Shown one piece after another: positions 21,013 through 58,894 of a stretch of 64,000 nt of DNA; position 1 is the stretch's first letter, and each line of letters starts with the position of its first letter. A model generated the notes under the pieces. The model searched no databases and was not told the origin of the DNA. It was given only the letters and a program-made list of their open reading frames with translations. The position numbers were made by a program, and so were the translations under genes. Origin of the DNA: Chondrilla cf. caribensis (taxonomy: Eukaryota > Porifera > Demospongiae > Chondrillida > Chondrillidae); NCBI GenBank assembly GCA_964020155.1, contig OZ026551.1, positions 2,354,018 through 2,418,017 on the forward strand. Direction: 5' to 3'.

Positions 21013-24000
21013 ATGGCGCCTTCTAGCCCATTTTGTTCCTGTTTCTCTCCAAATTCTGTACTTTTCTCCGATTTGGACGAAGCGGAGCGAACAGGTACGT
21101 GTCTGTCTACGTATAATATACCTGCCAAGCCACGTACATGTACGTGTAGGTTATTCTTCTATGATATTCTTGAATTATAGCGCTGTAACACGATAGGTTA
21201 TAGAGAAGTGATGAAAGAGTGATAGCTATTATTATGATTCGTTATACAGTATTAGGTGGAAATAATGACAATACCATGTGTTGATTAGAAGACTGTATCC
21301 AGATCGAAGCGTGAGCTTGTTGATGGGGATCGACGCCCTGTTCGGCGCGACGTTCCCTTCACATTAAAACTTATAACTCAAGATCGATGATATCCGCTAA
21401 ATGATAGGTGTTAGTGTGAATGTAGCGAGTACAATGGTACAATCTTCCTGTAGGCCACCGTGTTAACGGGAAACTGAGTGAGATAGTATTGTCCAAGTGA
21501 GCCTGACTGTACCGTGTAGGTCGGATGAGATAGCTTCTAATCTCTCCCTGCATGTTCTCATCAGTCCCACTTTATGCAGGCAATCCAAGGACCACAGTAT
21601 TGTAATAGTGCGAGCTATGTAACAACTTCACCACTTCCGATGGGTTGTCCTGAATGAAACATTACATTCACACTAAAATATGACACGAGAGTACATGAAT
21701 TTATATGCAAAATAGTACATTATATTGTGGAATGATCCAATGTTACATGTTATAGTACGAATGTAAGGGGGCTCCTTGGAGGCTGCGGTGACAAGCTACT
21801 TAAATTCCATTCCTGGTCACCATGAGGTCTATAGTAACATTATCAGAGGGAGATACTGTGATGTATTTCAGTTTATATGTACAATAATATGAACATTGTG
21901 TATCACAATGTACTCACCATCAGTACTGGTTGTGATTCTGTAAGATTGTTTTCAATGTCAGCATTGAAAAGACTGCATCATGATGAAGATTTGATAACAG
22001 AGGACGAATGTAGGAGATTTGGCAAACTTTCCAGAGAGAGACGCTTGTATGCCTTCTCACTTGCTGTGGATAAGCACAAGGATGAAGTGTTGAGAATGAT
22101 TGACCTGATTGACGGCTGTGGATTGTGTGGGATAGCACAGAGAATGAGAGGTATGTGTTCAGTACAAGTTGCTGTATTAGTATCTAACCCAGAACATCAG
22201 TTCTACATACTCTGCATGCCTCACCATGTTACATATAACACAATGTACTAACACAAATACTGATGTTCCTACACACCTCTGGAGGTGTACAGACCCTGTG
22301 GTGACCAGCAAGAGCTGTTATATCACCAGTCACCACAACCTCCCCAGTGTCCATATTCAATAGCTGAAGTACCTCTGGTAGGGCGGTAGCAGATATACAG
22401 ACACGTACTTTGGGTCAATTCTCAACTCTGTCAAGAGCCCTACCAGAAGCACTTTAGTTATTATGTGGTATGTCCCCTATAAAATAATATAATTGCCTAC
22501 TAACTTTAACATAGCATTAATTGTCATTATAGCTGATCAATGAGTTGCTAGGCAATTAATTAACCAATGATAATAAGGAAGGAAATTGAGGAAAATGCAG
22601 ATACAGATAGCCGTGCACTTTGAACTTTGCACTTTGATCTCCCTCACAACATGTAACATGCAACATACTACTATAAAGCTCACTTTTCCATGTACAGTGG
22701 AACCTGTTAATCCGGACTCTCGAAAAAGCGGACACCTGCATATAACGGACATTAAACTATTGTCCCGAACCTATCTCCATTTAAAACTGGTATTTAGGCA
22801 CCTGAAAAATCCGGACACCTCTGTATTCCGTAATCAGGACAGCCATTTGCGGTCCCGTTACATCATTAGTTCGTACAATTACCTGCATATTCCGGACAGT
22901 GCTAAATAATATAATTCTTAAAACTGGCAAGAATCCATTGTTAAGCAAAAAACAACATATCTGTCAAATACAAAGCTTGGTTATTGTTCAATTCTATCGA
23001 GAGCTTCTCTCAATCTTTTCAGATAGCTAGCTACTTCTCAGGATCGTGAAAACAAGTAATTCGAGTTAAAAACTGCCTTCCCCACACTCGAATTACTTGG
23101 GTGTCTTCATTAGGTTCAAAAGAACCTTCGCTGAAATTATTACATTTGGCAAAGCCGTTGCGCTCGAATTCTAGCCCAATTTTCAATCCTCAGCGTTTCG
23201 AAATCGACCATCTTTTCTCGCGCAATATAATTTAAATTACAATATAAATTCATTGTTGCGGTTACGCTTGGGAATACATATTATATCGGACAAGCGTAAA
23301 ATTAATAACTTCAACAGGCAACCCCACGAGATATTTTTAACTTGAACAGTATTATATTATACGCACGGGACTTCTAGACCATATCAAGCTCCACCATCAA
23401 CCTAAACGGTCCCTAATCACTGATTACTTTTGAAACCATACTTTTCCTATCATATATAACATGCATATCAGTATGTTATTTGCTGTTGTGTTGAGTAATT
23501 GAAGTAAACTCCAAAGTCTAGCGACATGATAGGCAACCCTGGGAAATCAGGACACCTTTATAATCAGGACACTTCTTGCCGGTCCCCAAGTGTCCGCATT
23601 ATACAGGTTCCACTGTACCCTTAACTGGGGGTGGTGCAGACCTCATGCAAATGTTTGCATGCAGTCACAACTGATGTATGTACATACAAATACAACATGT
23701 GTATCCAACCAAAATTATGGTTATATAAATACATACAGTACCATGAATATTACCAATATTATAATATCTATGTATGTATGTATATGTAATGTGTAGTCTA
23801 GAATATTACCTTCAGTTCATTGTGTTGTCTAGAATATCACCTTTAGGTTCATGACCCTTGTTATTTAAGTGAATACTTATTATTAAGTGTATTGATTTCT
23901 AACTTCCTGTTGTAGAACCTTCTAGACTCTGTGCATGCTGCTTATATATTGCTGTACCTTTTTGTATACCAGTGTGTGTGAAGTTAGTAATGGTATGTGA

Positions 24001-25738
24001 TCAGTAGAGTTGGATTGATTGGATTGAATTATTGCTACATTGTTTGCGAGATTACATATATAAAAATTGGATAAGTGTTATTATTGTACATACTATATAC
24101 ATATTGCGTATCTGTACTGTACATATAGGCTTATAATTAGGTGAATTTGATCCTTTTTTCTGTCTATAGCTATTTCCCACCTCCAACTGTTGACCAAAGA
24201 GGAGTGTGTGAGCATCAATGAGACACTTGGAAACTGGTGTAAAGTTGTTGTCCACAAAAGAAGTGAAGAGACAGTGAGAATTGTGGACATTCTTGAAGAT
24301 CATGGATTGGATGATGAAGCACAGAGAATCAAAAGTTAGTTATTGAGTGTGTGTGTACACTTGTGTATTAAATTTTATGTATGACATGTTTAGAATATTT
24401 TGTATGTGTTCTGACGTGTGTGTGTGTTTGTGTATGTGTGTATGTGTGGGGGGATGCATGTATGTACATGAGTGTATGGGTGTGTATGTGGTGTATATGA
24501 GTGAATGTGATGTGTACATAATGTAAAACTGTGTAATTATTTACTTGTCAATGTGTTTACTATAATATGTGTACATGCTAAATCAACTAATTGTTCTTTG
24601 GAGTGGTTGAATGTTGTTATTGTGTTTGTCTGTGTGTGCTGTATTTATACATCACATCCACGGACACATGTACTGTACTGTACATCTTCAACACTTTAAT
24701 TTGCACTGGATCCTAGCACCAATGCACACAACATACGTATGATATACAGTATATGTTGCCATCCTTACTAGACATGGGATTCCAATAGACAGGTGGAAAA
24801 TTAACTTGTGTTGAGGCAGGACCTAACTATCAGGCTCCGATAAACATGCACATGTACACTCATACACACACGCACATGCACACACATATTATACTCATAC
24901 AAGTACACGGAAACATGCAAACACACACACCAAACAAACACACACACACGTACACACGCACCCCTGTACACACACAGGCACATACACAATACTGTCACTG
25001 AACACACACTAACGATGCTTACATGTTAGTTCTCTCCTCCTAGTGTACTATAATAGTATAGTACATTTATACATGTAATACTTGCTATTATTCCTGTAAT
25101 TTAGCTGTTAATGTGTTTGTGGTCAGGAGAAAAGTAGTTGGCATCAAAGAGGTCAAGGAACTGAGCCCGGATATTGATATGAGCAGAAGTGCTACTCAGC
25201 TGAACAAAGCTCAAGAGGTAAACACAACTCATGTGTGTGGTCTGCATAGATTCTGTGTTCAGAGAGTCAACACCTGTACTCATGTGCTGTATGTACCTGT
25301 TATGTGTGTACACTCCTTGACTATGGTGTACAGATATATTGTGTAATGTGTGCTGGTTGTGAGTGTGTGGGTGGATGTGATATGGTTGTGAGTGAGTGGG
25401 TGGATGTGATGTTTCTGAGTGAGTGGGTGGGTGTGATGGTTGTGAGTGTGTGGGTGGATGTGATGGTTGTGAGTGAGTACGTGGATGTGATGGTTGTGAG
25501 TGGGTGGGTGTGATGGTTGTGAGTGGGTGGGTGTGATGGTTGTGAGTGGGTGGGTGTGATGGTTGTGAGTGAGTGTGCAGTTGTGATGTTTGTGTGTGGG
25601 TGGAGGTGATGGTTGTGAGTAAGTGGGTGGATGTGATGGTCGTGAGTGAGTGGGTGATAGTATTTGATAACAACAATCTAATCTTCCTGTCTTCTTTAGG
25701 TAGCTAGAAACGGAGGAAAGGACAGAAGTGATTGTTAA
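21013..25738 (+). CDS. Gene 2: compact type B protein with two CARD-like domains
   Basis: Five exons: leader 21013-21094 (MAPSSPFCSCFSPNS..., phase 1 end); CARD-like B1 21962-22150 (1-1); CARD-like B2 24170-24334 (1-1); acidic linker 25105-25217 (1-0; KELSPDIDMSRSATQLNKA); tail 25700-25738 (VARNGGKDRSDC, TAA). The sum is 588 nt, exactly 196 codons, with every splice phase matching and no internal stop, so the predicted protein is 195 aa. It has no signal peptide or membrane segment, so it is probably cytosolic. A small two-domain death-fold protein next to the large type A genes suggests an adaptor or regulator that pairs with them (inference). It is the only undamaged B gene in the window. 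Confidence 0.65.
21962..22150 (+). CDS. CARD-like B1 exon (gene 2)
   Basis: 63 codons, phase 1-1: ALKRLHHDEDLITEDECRR, then a basic stretch (SRERR), then VLRMIDLIDGCGLCGIAQRM. The LhhxExLxTxxEC start and hhDhhDxxGhxxhAxxhxG end match the 63-codon repeats of the A genes. Confidence 0.65.
22693..23617. mobile_element. TACAGTGGAACCTG-type DNA element (about 925 bp) with nested insertion
   Basis: TACAGTGGAACCTGTTAATCCGGAC at the left and GTCCGCATTATACAGGTTCCACTGTA at the right, with internal CGGACACCT-type repeats. The sequence 23056-23345 inside it is a second element. No transposase frame is visible. Confidence 0.75.
23056..23345. mobile_element. Nested repeat element with GTAATTCGAG ends, copy 2
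   Basis: Shares most of its sequence with 9927-10270. Its right end (GGCAACCCCACGAGATATTTTTAACTTGA) is the inverted form of the left end of copy 1 (TCGAGTTTAAAAAACTCGTGGGGCTGCC), which defines the terminal inverted repeats. Confidence 0.6.
24170..24334 (+). CDS. CARD-like B2 exon (gene 2)
   Basis: 55 codons, phase 1-1 (ISHLQLLTKEECVSINETLG...RIVDILEDHGLDDEAQRIK). The copy in gene 4 at 45568 has 15 extra bases coding HHKEG-type residues after ISHL, so this copy has a five-residue in-frame deletion between the first helix and the LLTKEEC turn. Donor AAAA|GTTAGT. Confidence 0.6.
25350..25655. repeat. GTGGGTGGATGTG minisatellite, copy 2
   Basis: About ten or more degenerate units of GTGGGTG(GATGTGATGGTTGTGAGTG) in the last intron of gene 2. 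Confidence 0.85.
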
Positions 25739-25910
25739 ATAGTTCAGTGATGGTTTCATCTTTGTATATAATCAAAGTACGCATGTCGTTTAAACGAATA
25801 ATGTAGTGTGTGACGTCATCTCGTGCACGCGTTAATCCGTAGCGAGGTTCTGGACGTTCTTGCAGGTTTGATGAAGGGGGAATACCCATTATGAGGCGTG
25901 GTTGATTAAA

Positions 25911-43359
<17,449 letters not shown>

Positions 43360-44953
43360 GTGAGTTCTATTGTATTCACGACATCTACATCATTGTGTGT
43401 GTATGTGTATTCACACTATATGTCATGTTGGATACAGACATGTGTATACGTACTAACACTACTAGTGATGTGGTATACATGTACATTTGTGTGCACTCTT
43501 GTGTGTCATACTCTCTGTTGGTCTTGTATGGACAGCCCCTTTCTCTGATCATTTCCTGGAACGGAAGTGGGTGAAGAGTCTGGCTACACGAGACTACTCT
43601 CACATGTACATGTATTATCCAACATTGTAGCAATTGACCTCTTCAATATTCTATGCACTCCACAAACCAGTACATCAAGTGCTGTCTGTGGATATGTCTC
43701 AATTAGTACTAATAATGTAATACTTAAACTCTATTTCTTCTTCAGGTTGGATTCCATCATTTGTAGCTCATCCAAACTTAGCAGAACACTCTTTTTTAGT
43801 TACCAATCACAGTTGTACTTTGAGTATGGGTTACTAAAACACTGTATTATGCGTGCATGTTTATGTAATATTATATTATTATTATAATACGTATATATAA
43901 TATTATATATATTATATTACTACTGTACGTATTAATATGGCGCCTTCTAACCCATTTTGTCCATGTTTCTCTCCGAATTCTGTACTTTTCTCTGATTTGG
44001 ACGAAGCGGCGCGGAGCGAACAGGTACGTGTATATATATATATATATATATCTACATATACGTATAATATACCTGCCAAGTCACGTACATGCGTATGTAG
44101 GTTATTCTTGTATAATATTCTTGAATTATATATAAAGCCATAACACTATCAGGTCATAAAGAAGTGATTGATGAGAGAATGATACTATTATTGTGATCCC
44201 TTAATATTAGGTGGAAATAATGACAATACATTGCATGTGTTGGTTAGAAGACTGTATCCAGAAGCGTGAGCTTGTTGAGGAGATCGACCGCCCTGTTCGA
44301 CACGACGTTCCCTTCACATTAAAACTTATAACTCAAGATTGATGATATCCGCTAAATGATAGGGTGTTAGTGTGGATGTAGCGAGTCCAATGGTACAATC
44401 TTCCTGTAGGCCACTGTGTTAACTGGAAACTAAGTGAGATAGTATTATCCGAGTGAGCCTGACTGTACTGGATGTGTAGGTCTGTCAAATTAGATTCTAA
44501 CCTCATCACCCCCCCCCCCCCTCCCCCCTGTGTTCTCCCCTAGTCAGCCCCACTTCACTCAGGCAATCCAAGGACCATATTCATAAGGACGATATTGTAA
44601 TAGTGCAATGGTGAGCTGTGTAACAACCTCACCACTTCCAATGGGTTGTCCTGTGTGAAACATTACATTCACACTAAAATATGACATGAGAGTGCATGAC
44701 TTTATATGCGAAATAATGATACATAATAATATTATATTAGGTGATAGTACTAAATTGTAAGGGGGCTCCTTGGAGGCTGCAGTGACAAGCTACTTAAATT
44801 CCATTCCTGGTCACCATGAGGTCTATAGTAACATTATCAGAGGGAGATACTGTGATGTATTTTAGTTTATATGTAAAATATGAACATTGTGTATCACAAT
44901 GTACTCACCATCAGTACTGGTTGTGATTCTGTAAGATTGTTTCTTAATGTCAG

Positions 44954-45142
44954 CATTGAAAAGACTGAATCATGATGAAGATTTGATAATAGAGGAGGAA
45001 TATAGGAGATTTGGCAAACTTTCCAGAGAGAGACGCTTGCATGCATTCTCACTTGCTGTGGATAAGTGCGAGGATGAAGTGTTGAGAATGATTGACCTGA
45101 TTGATGGCTGTGGATTGTGTGGGATAGCACAGAGAATGAGAG
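44954..45142 (+). CDS. CARD-like B1 exon (gene 4)
   Basis: 189 nt, phase 1-1, open, very close to 21962-22150 (ALKRLNHDEDLIIEEEYRR). The Cys before RR in the gene 2 copy is Tyr here. Confidence 0.6.
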
Positions 45143-45567
45143 GTATGTGTTCAGTACAAGTTGCTGTATTAGTATCTAACCCAGAACATCAGTTCTACAT
45201 ACTCTGCATGCCTCACTATGTTACATATAACACAATGTACTAACACAAATACTGATGTACCTCCACACCTCTTGAGGTGTACAGACCCTGTGGTGACCAG
45301 CAAGAGCTGTTATATCACCAGTCACCACAACCTCCCCAGTGTCCATATTCAATAGCTGAAGTACCTCTGGTAGGGCTGTAGCAGATATACAGACACTTTG
45401 GCTCAATTCTCAACTCTGTCAAGAGCCCTACCAGTAGTATATAATACAGTATAAAATTGGATATATACGTATTTATATATATTGTACATACTTATTGTCA
45501 ATGTTTATCTGTACTGTACATATAGGCTTATAATTAGGTGAATTGGAGCTTTCTTTTCTGTCTATAG

Positions 45568-45749
45568 CTATTTCCCACCTCCACCACAAGGAAGGACTGT
45601 TGACCAAAGAGGAGTGTGTTAGCATCAATGAGACACTTGGAAACTGGTGTAAAGTTGTTGTCCACAAAAGAAGTGAAGAGGCAGTGAGAATTGTGGACAT
45701 TCTTGACAATGTACTGGGCATATCATACATTATAAGCAGTATGCTTTGA
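45568..45749 (+). pseudogene. CARD-like B2 exon, 3' truncated (gene 4)
   Basis: ISHLHHKEGLLTKEECVSIN...RIVDIL, then divergence after ATTCTTGA (about 45706). The remaining bases match intron sequence of gene 1 near 16630 and the frame ends at TGA 45747-45749. Confidence 0.65.
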
Positions 45750-46127
45750 ACAGTTTAGTTACATACATGTGCATATGAGAGTGCACTAGCCCGATATAAG
45801 CAGTACAGCTTGGTGCATTCCATGGAATTCCCTGCTACATCCTGTGATATCAGGATGGTCATGCTATGACTTGTGCCCCTTTCCAATGGTGTACCAGTGT
45901 GACAGTATGTTGCCTTCAGTTAACTCAACTTGTTCTCTAATTTTCAGAAATGTGTCATCCCTATATCTATTTTTCATTTTTAAACCTTCCTAAGCAACAT
46001 GTACATGCATATGTGTTATTACCAGTCATGTATGTAGTAAGTGATGAACTATTACATACCACAATGCATATTTGTGTAAGTAGTGCATGTTGGTATTGCA
46101 GTTTTACTGTTGGTGTTATTGCTGTAG

Positions 46128-46347
46128 CTTCATCAAAGGGATGTTTCTTATGAAAAATATGGTTTTACAACAGCCAAGAAGTTGGAGAGTGCTGTCAAGA
46201 ATGAGTTGTACCCGCCCAAGTTATCCTTCCATGTAGCAAACACAGTCAGTAAGGGTGAACAAACTACTCCAAAGTATGTGAATTTTCCCATCCGAGGAGC
46301 CAAAAGGAAGTTACTGTTCTCGGCCTGTGTTAAGGAACGAATCAGCG
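46128..46347 (+). CDS. UPA-like exon 2 (gene 4)
   Basis: 220 nt, phase 0-1, open: LHQRDVSYEKYGFTTAKKLE, YPPKLSFHVANTVS, PKYVNFPIRG, ACVKERISG. It gives the intact version of the stop-bearing exon at 17433-17652. Confidence 0.55.
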
Positions 46348-46420
46348 GTAATTTTGTACTGTACATTGAGTGTAGTGAGTGGACAATTTGCTAGGACAAT
46401 ATGGAACTTTTTTATGCGTG

Positions 46421-46453
<33 letters not shown>

Positions 46454-46476
46454 TGTGTGTTTGTGTGTGCGTGTTT

Positions 46477-47126
46477 ATGTAATCCACCACACTTTGCGTA
46501 GAAAAAAATTATGAATTGAATACATTGGGTTAATTATTTAAAACACTTTTGTGTACTAAGATGAATTTATATGCACAGAAATGAAAGCAGATGAATGAAT
46601 TTGGTGGAGGAAGTGATGGTGGATTAGAGAGCATTCTCAGTATGCTTTCTTTACAAAATGCAGTTAAATTTCCCTTCTAGGGTGGTAAACCTCACCATAC
46701 TGGGTCTACACCTCATGAAACTATATTACAGTAGTTGCGTACATGTCATTAACTGTTAATGGTGTTTGCCTGCCCCATTGTTACTAAACAACTCTCATTT
46801 ACACGTATCTATGTAGGTAGTGGGCAGAGGACACCACATTCATCAGCTCCAAGTGATAGCAGAAGTATGTCTCCAAGAGCAGATGATGACGTGGACAATG
46901 TGTCTCCTACGACAAGTACGTATGCGTTGCAATGTACATTCTTTGTCACATGTACGTACTTAATCCACCATGCACTGCTTTATCCACCAAACCTTTTAAT
47001 CTGCCACAATGTCCCTATACCAAGATGATATACAATTACTAATGAATATCCAGTTAATCTGCCAAACTTGTTTATCCTCCATATTTTAAGAAACAAATTG
47101 TGACAGATTAACAAGAATTCACTGTA
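46477..47126. mobile_element. Two degenerate MITE copies flanking 46817-46915
   Basis: About 46477-46642 (AATCCACCACACTTTGCG...GTGGATTAGAGAGCATTCTC) and about 46953-47126 (AATCCACCA...GATTAACAAGAATTCACTGTA). They match the gene 1 insertions at 17709-17894 and 18435-18600, so they are shared by descent. Confidence 0.5.
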
Positions 47127-47678
47127 TATGTATGTATAATCTAATTATTTTCGTCATCAATTATTATTATATTATAAACTGACAATACAACTGCTATCCC
47201 ATCGTATAACCATATATACAGCAGTAAAATGCAGTAATTATGATTTATATTATCCGAATTATTCATAATAATATATTCATACTATTATGTATATTTATAT
47301 ATTTTTCATTATCCTAATTATTTATCCCTCCTACCCTTTTCTGGGTCATATCTGACCCACACTTTGCGAATTTTTTTAGTGCGAGGTGTAAACTCCAACC
47401 GGTCGTTCTTGGTACCAAATCACAGCTCAGGATGTGTAGAATGTGAATGTCTTATGTATATTTGTACTTCTGTGATGTATGAGTATGTTTTTGACACAAT
47501 GTATATATAATATATGATTCTTCACGAAATATTATTTGTCATATTTGGTGTACACGTATCGTCCATACTACATGAAGCGTACTTGTGTATACATCAGATC
47601 CAGTGTTATCATTGTATCTCTACTCTCTGTTTTCAGATCCCACATCACCAAACCCCCTGCCACCACCCTCATTGTACA
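46817..47678 (+). CDS. Ser/Asp-rich and Pro-rich exons (gene 4)
   Basis: 46817-46915 (33 codons, phase 1-1; SAPSDSRSMSPRADDDVDN) and 47637-47678 (14 codons, phase 1-1; PTSPNPLPPPSLY). Confidence 0.5.
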
Positions 47679-48415
47679 GTAAGTGGTATCATACATGTAC
47701 TTCTTGTACATCCTGTATCACACAGTATCATGTACCAGACTGGTACCTGTGTATGTGTAGTACACCACAATGTACATCTCACAATGCTTGCTTGTTCTGT
47801 ATTGACACCTACCACAGTAACTGTTTGTATACCCACATGAAGGGGGTGTATAACTTTTGTATACATACAGTACATGGTATGTGACAAGTATGTTTGTACA
47901 TGATACTCATTTGTATATCCTTGTACAAGGTATGTAAATGTATATGTCATTGTATGTGATGCTTACAGATGTATTCACTGTACTGTACAAATGTATGTAC
48001 ATACTGTACAGATGTACATACTTTTCCACATGACTGTCACTAACCGTGTACTACTTTGTATGTACAAGTGAAGTTTATGTACACATGCTGGTTTTCAGCT
48101 AAAAACATGCTCCACTCTTCTGTATTGGACCTCCCCCTCACCGATATCCTTTCAAGTCACTATAGCAGGATTTCACGTGTTCACAGTAATGTGTAACTAT
48201 TGTATTGTTTGTGGGTCATGACCCCTACCAGGCTCCCTTGTGAAGTCCTCCCCTTGGAATTCATCATTTCTGGTTCAAATCTGTTTCAGTATCTACAATT
48301 GTATGTGACACATACATATACTCTATGTACATTACAATAGTTGTTCTTGCTTACACAGTACTAATAGTATGCAAATGCATGAGTACATGTTCACTCTCTT
48401 CTGATGTCCATTCAG
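47679..48415. other. Intron, gene 4
   Basis: No exon seen. Similar to 42572-43066 and 58096-58604, with an extra GC-richer stretch (about 48105-48290) that the other two lack. Confidence 0.45.
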
Positions 48416-48648
48416 ATAAGACACCTTCTGATGTTGCCATTTATGATATCTTGGAAATTGTTCCAGAGTGGAATGGTTTGGTCATTAAACTCGGAGTTCC
48501 AATCTCTAAAGTCCATTCACTTCAATCAGATCCAATGGGTGGTGTCCTTGCTCTTCAGTACTGGAGAGATGGAAAATCAGGAGAGAACTTCCCCTCCACC
48601 TGGAAATTCCTGTTGGATACTGTGAAAAAGCAAAAGGACGTGAAGTAG
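48416..48648 (+). pseudogene. Death-domain exon, truncated by frameshift (gene 4)
   Basis: PSDVAIYDILEIVPEWNGLV, KLGVPISKVHSLQSDPMGG, LALQYWRDGKSG, STWKFLLDTVKKQKDVK, TAG. Restoring one base would continue into the AQRILDEAEQNEASW tail seen in genes 3 and 5, which is present out of frame. Confidence 0.65.
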
Positions 48649-49300
48649 CTCAGAGGATATTGGACGAAGCTGAACAAAATGAAGCATCGTGGTGTGTGTC
48701 ATAAGTGAGTTCCTTTGTATTTACAACATGTACTTTATTGTGTATGTGTACGTGTACTCACGCTAAATGTGATGGTAGATACAGACATGTGTATGTGTAC
48801 TTACACTTCATTGATGTGGTATACATGTACATTTGTGTGCACTCATGTTTCATACTCTCTGTTAGTCCTTTTCTCTGATCACTTCCTGGATCGGAAGTGG
48901 GTGAAGAGTCTGGCTACACGAGACTACTCTCATATGTACATACATTATCCAACATTGTAGCAATGGACCTATTCAATATTCTATGCACTCCACACACCAG
49001 TACATCAAGTGTTGTCTGTGGATATTTCTCATTTGCTACTATAATTATAATATTTACTAAACTTTATTCCATCTTCAGGGTTGGATTCCATCCTTTATAG
49101 CTCATCCACACTTAGCAGAACACTCTTAGACTTGTTTAGTCAACAGTAACTGTTATACTTTGAGTATGGTTTACTACAGTATATGTATGTACTATGTATT
49201 ATGTGTGTCATTGAATCTTAAACCTATTGGTATAGGCTACTATTGTGAATAGTTATACTTATGGCTACTGTATATACAGTATTTCTATTACAATTATAAC

Positions 49301-50492
49301 ATGAGACCTTATAACTCATTTTGTCCCTGTTTTTATCCGATTGCAAATGTACTTTTCTCTGATTTGGACAAAGTAAGCAAATAGGAGTAAGTATATCTAT
49401 GTATGTGGTATGTTGCGTGGGTGACTTGCACATTTGTGATGTGTGCACACTTCCCTGATGTACGCACACTTCATTGGATGTTGCATTGTGCAGCAGATAC
49501 AGCTTCTCGAGAGGTACTTTAGCTATTACATAATATAGCTGCCACGCCACATACATATGTAGGCTATATTTTGGTATACTTTTCTTGAATTATAAGCTAT
49601 ATAATGTGATCAGGTTATAATTAAAGAAGTGATCAATGAGTGAATAATAATGGGATCCGGTCGATTAGCAAATATTATTAATCTATAGCTGCTGGTGACC
49701 AGGATATATTCAGATTTTGTGAGATTGTAATTGACTGATTTGATGTGATAGTTGCGAGTTGGTGGGTATACCGTTTGCAAGTGGCCATGGGTGATTATAT
49801 GTAAGTGAGTGGGTGAATGTGATGGCTGTGAATGAAGGGGTGGATGTGATAGTTGTAATTGTGAGTGGGTGGATGCGATGGTTGTGAGTGAGTGGGTGGA
49901 AGTGATGGCTGTGAGTGAATGGGTGGAAGTGATGGCTGTGACTGGATAGATGTAATGGTTGTGAGTGGGTGGAAGTGATGGTTGTGAGTGAGTGGGAGGA
50001 GGTGGTGATTGAGAGTTTGTGGCCATGGGCAGGTATGATGCATACGTCTGAGTGGGTGGATGTGATGGTTGTGAGGGGGTGGATGTGCTAGTTGTAAGGG
50101 GTGGATGCAATGGTTATGAGTGAGTCCAAGTTATATTATTTATATGAATGGGTGGATTTAAGGGACACCTTCATGATCTGTGGCCGCTAAACTGCTGGTT
50201 AAGAAGATCTAGAACGAATTAAAATGAAGGATATTATACACGTTCAATTTATGTCTAAACTGTTACCCGCCAATACGAGTACCACCATGGCCATTCAGCC
50301 ACAATTTTTGATGACGAAACAGTAGCACGTGGTGACTGATTATTTCCTCCTGAAAATCTGCGTGTAGTAGGCCCAAATTAAACCTAGTCAAAATCCATCC
50401 ATCCCACTATTATCTGCTATGAAACTGGCAGATAATCGAGGTTTCACTGTATGGTAGAAATGGAGGAAAGATCGCGGGACTGCCTATGCTAA
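49301..50492 (+). pseudogene. Relic of a third type B gene
   Basis: 49301-49384 resembles the type B leader (MRPYNSFCPCFYP, then VLFSDLDK) but runs into TAG. 49740-50110 is the B-type GTGGGTGGATGTG minisatellite. 50454-50492 is the B tail (VEMEERSRDCLC, TAA), whose acceptor has been replaced by a MITE end (GGCAGATAATCGAGGTTTCACTGTA). No CARD-like exon remains between them. It lies just before the type A leader of gene 5, as in the other two units. Confidence 0.55.
49740..50110. repeat. GTGGGTGGATGTG minisatellite, copy 3
   Basis: Degenerate tandem units of GAGTGGGTGGA(A/T)GTGATGG(T/C)TGT, homologous in position to 1575 and 25350. Confidence 0.85.
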
Positions 50493-50682
50493 GGCTGATG
50501 ATAGCTTCACCTTTGTATAACATGATAGAATGCATGTCGTATAAACGAATAATGTAGAGTCTGATGTCATTCTCGTGCACGCGATCACGCGCGCGAGCGA
50601 GGTTTCTGAACATTCCGGTTTGAGGGTCTATGGTTTGACTAAAGAGGAATATATTAAATTTTATGAGAATCGGTTGATTACA

Positions 50683-58894
<8,212 letters not shown>

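Larger units (their letters stand above)
43937..48648 (+). pseudogene. Gene 4: type B/type A chimera, broken
   Basis: Exons: leader 43937-44023; CARD-like B1 44954-45142; CARD-like B2, truncated, 45568 to about 45706; UPA-like 46128-46347; 46817-46915; Pro-rich 47637-47678; Death 48416-48648. Lesions: the leader has five extra bases (GCGCG) relative to gene 2, ends in phase 0, and joining it to B1 gives CAG CAT TGA; B2 loses its end at a junction with type A intron sequence; the Death exon lacks one G (AAAAAGCAAAAGG against AGAAAGGCAAAAGGG in gene 3), giving TAG at 48646 and losing the last helix. No ZU5 exon or repeat array is present. An AAT|GTACTG donor at the junction would join in frame to 46128. 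Even so, a normal product is unlikely. Confidence 0.65.

Noticed and set aside
25101..25759. Minus-strand Thr/His/Pro-rich frames (also 49610-50110)
   Set aside because: Antisense translation of the GTGGGTGGATGTG minisatellite; no gene structure.
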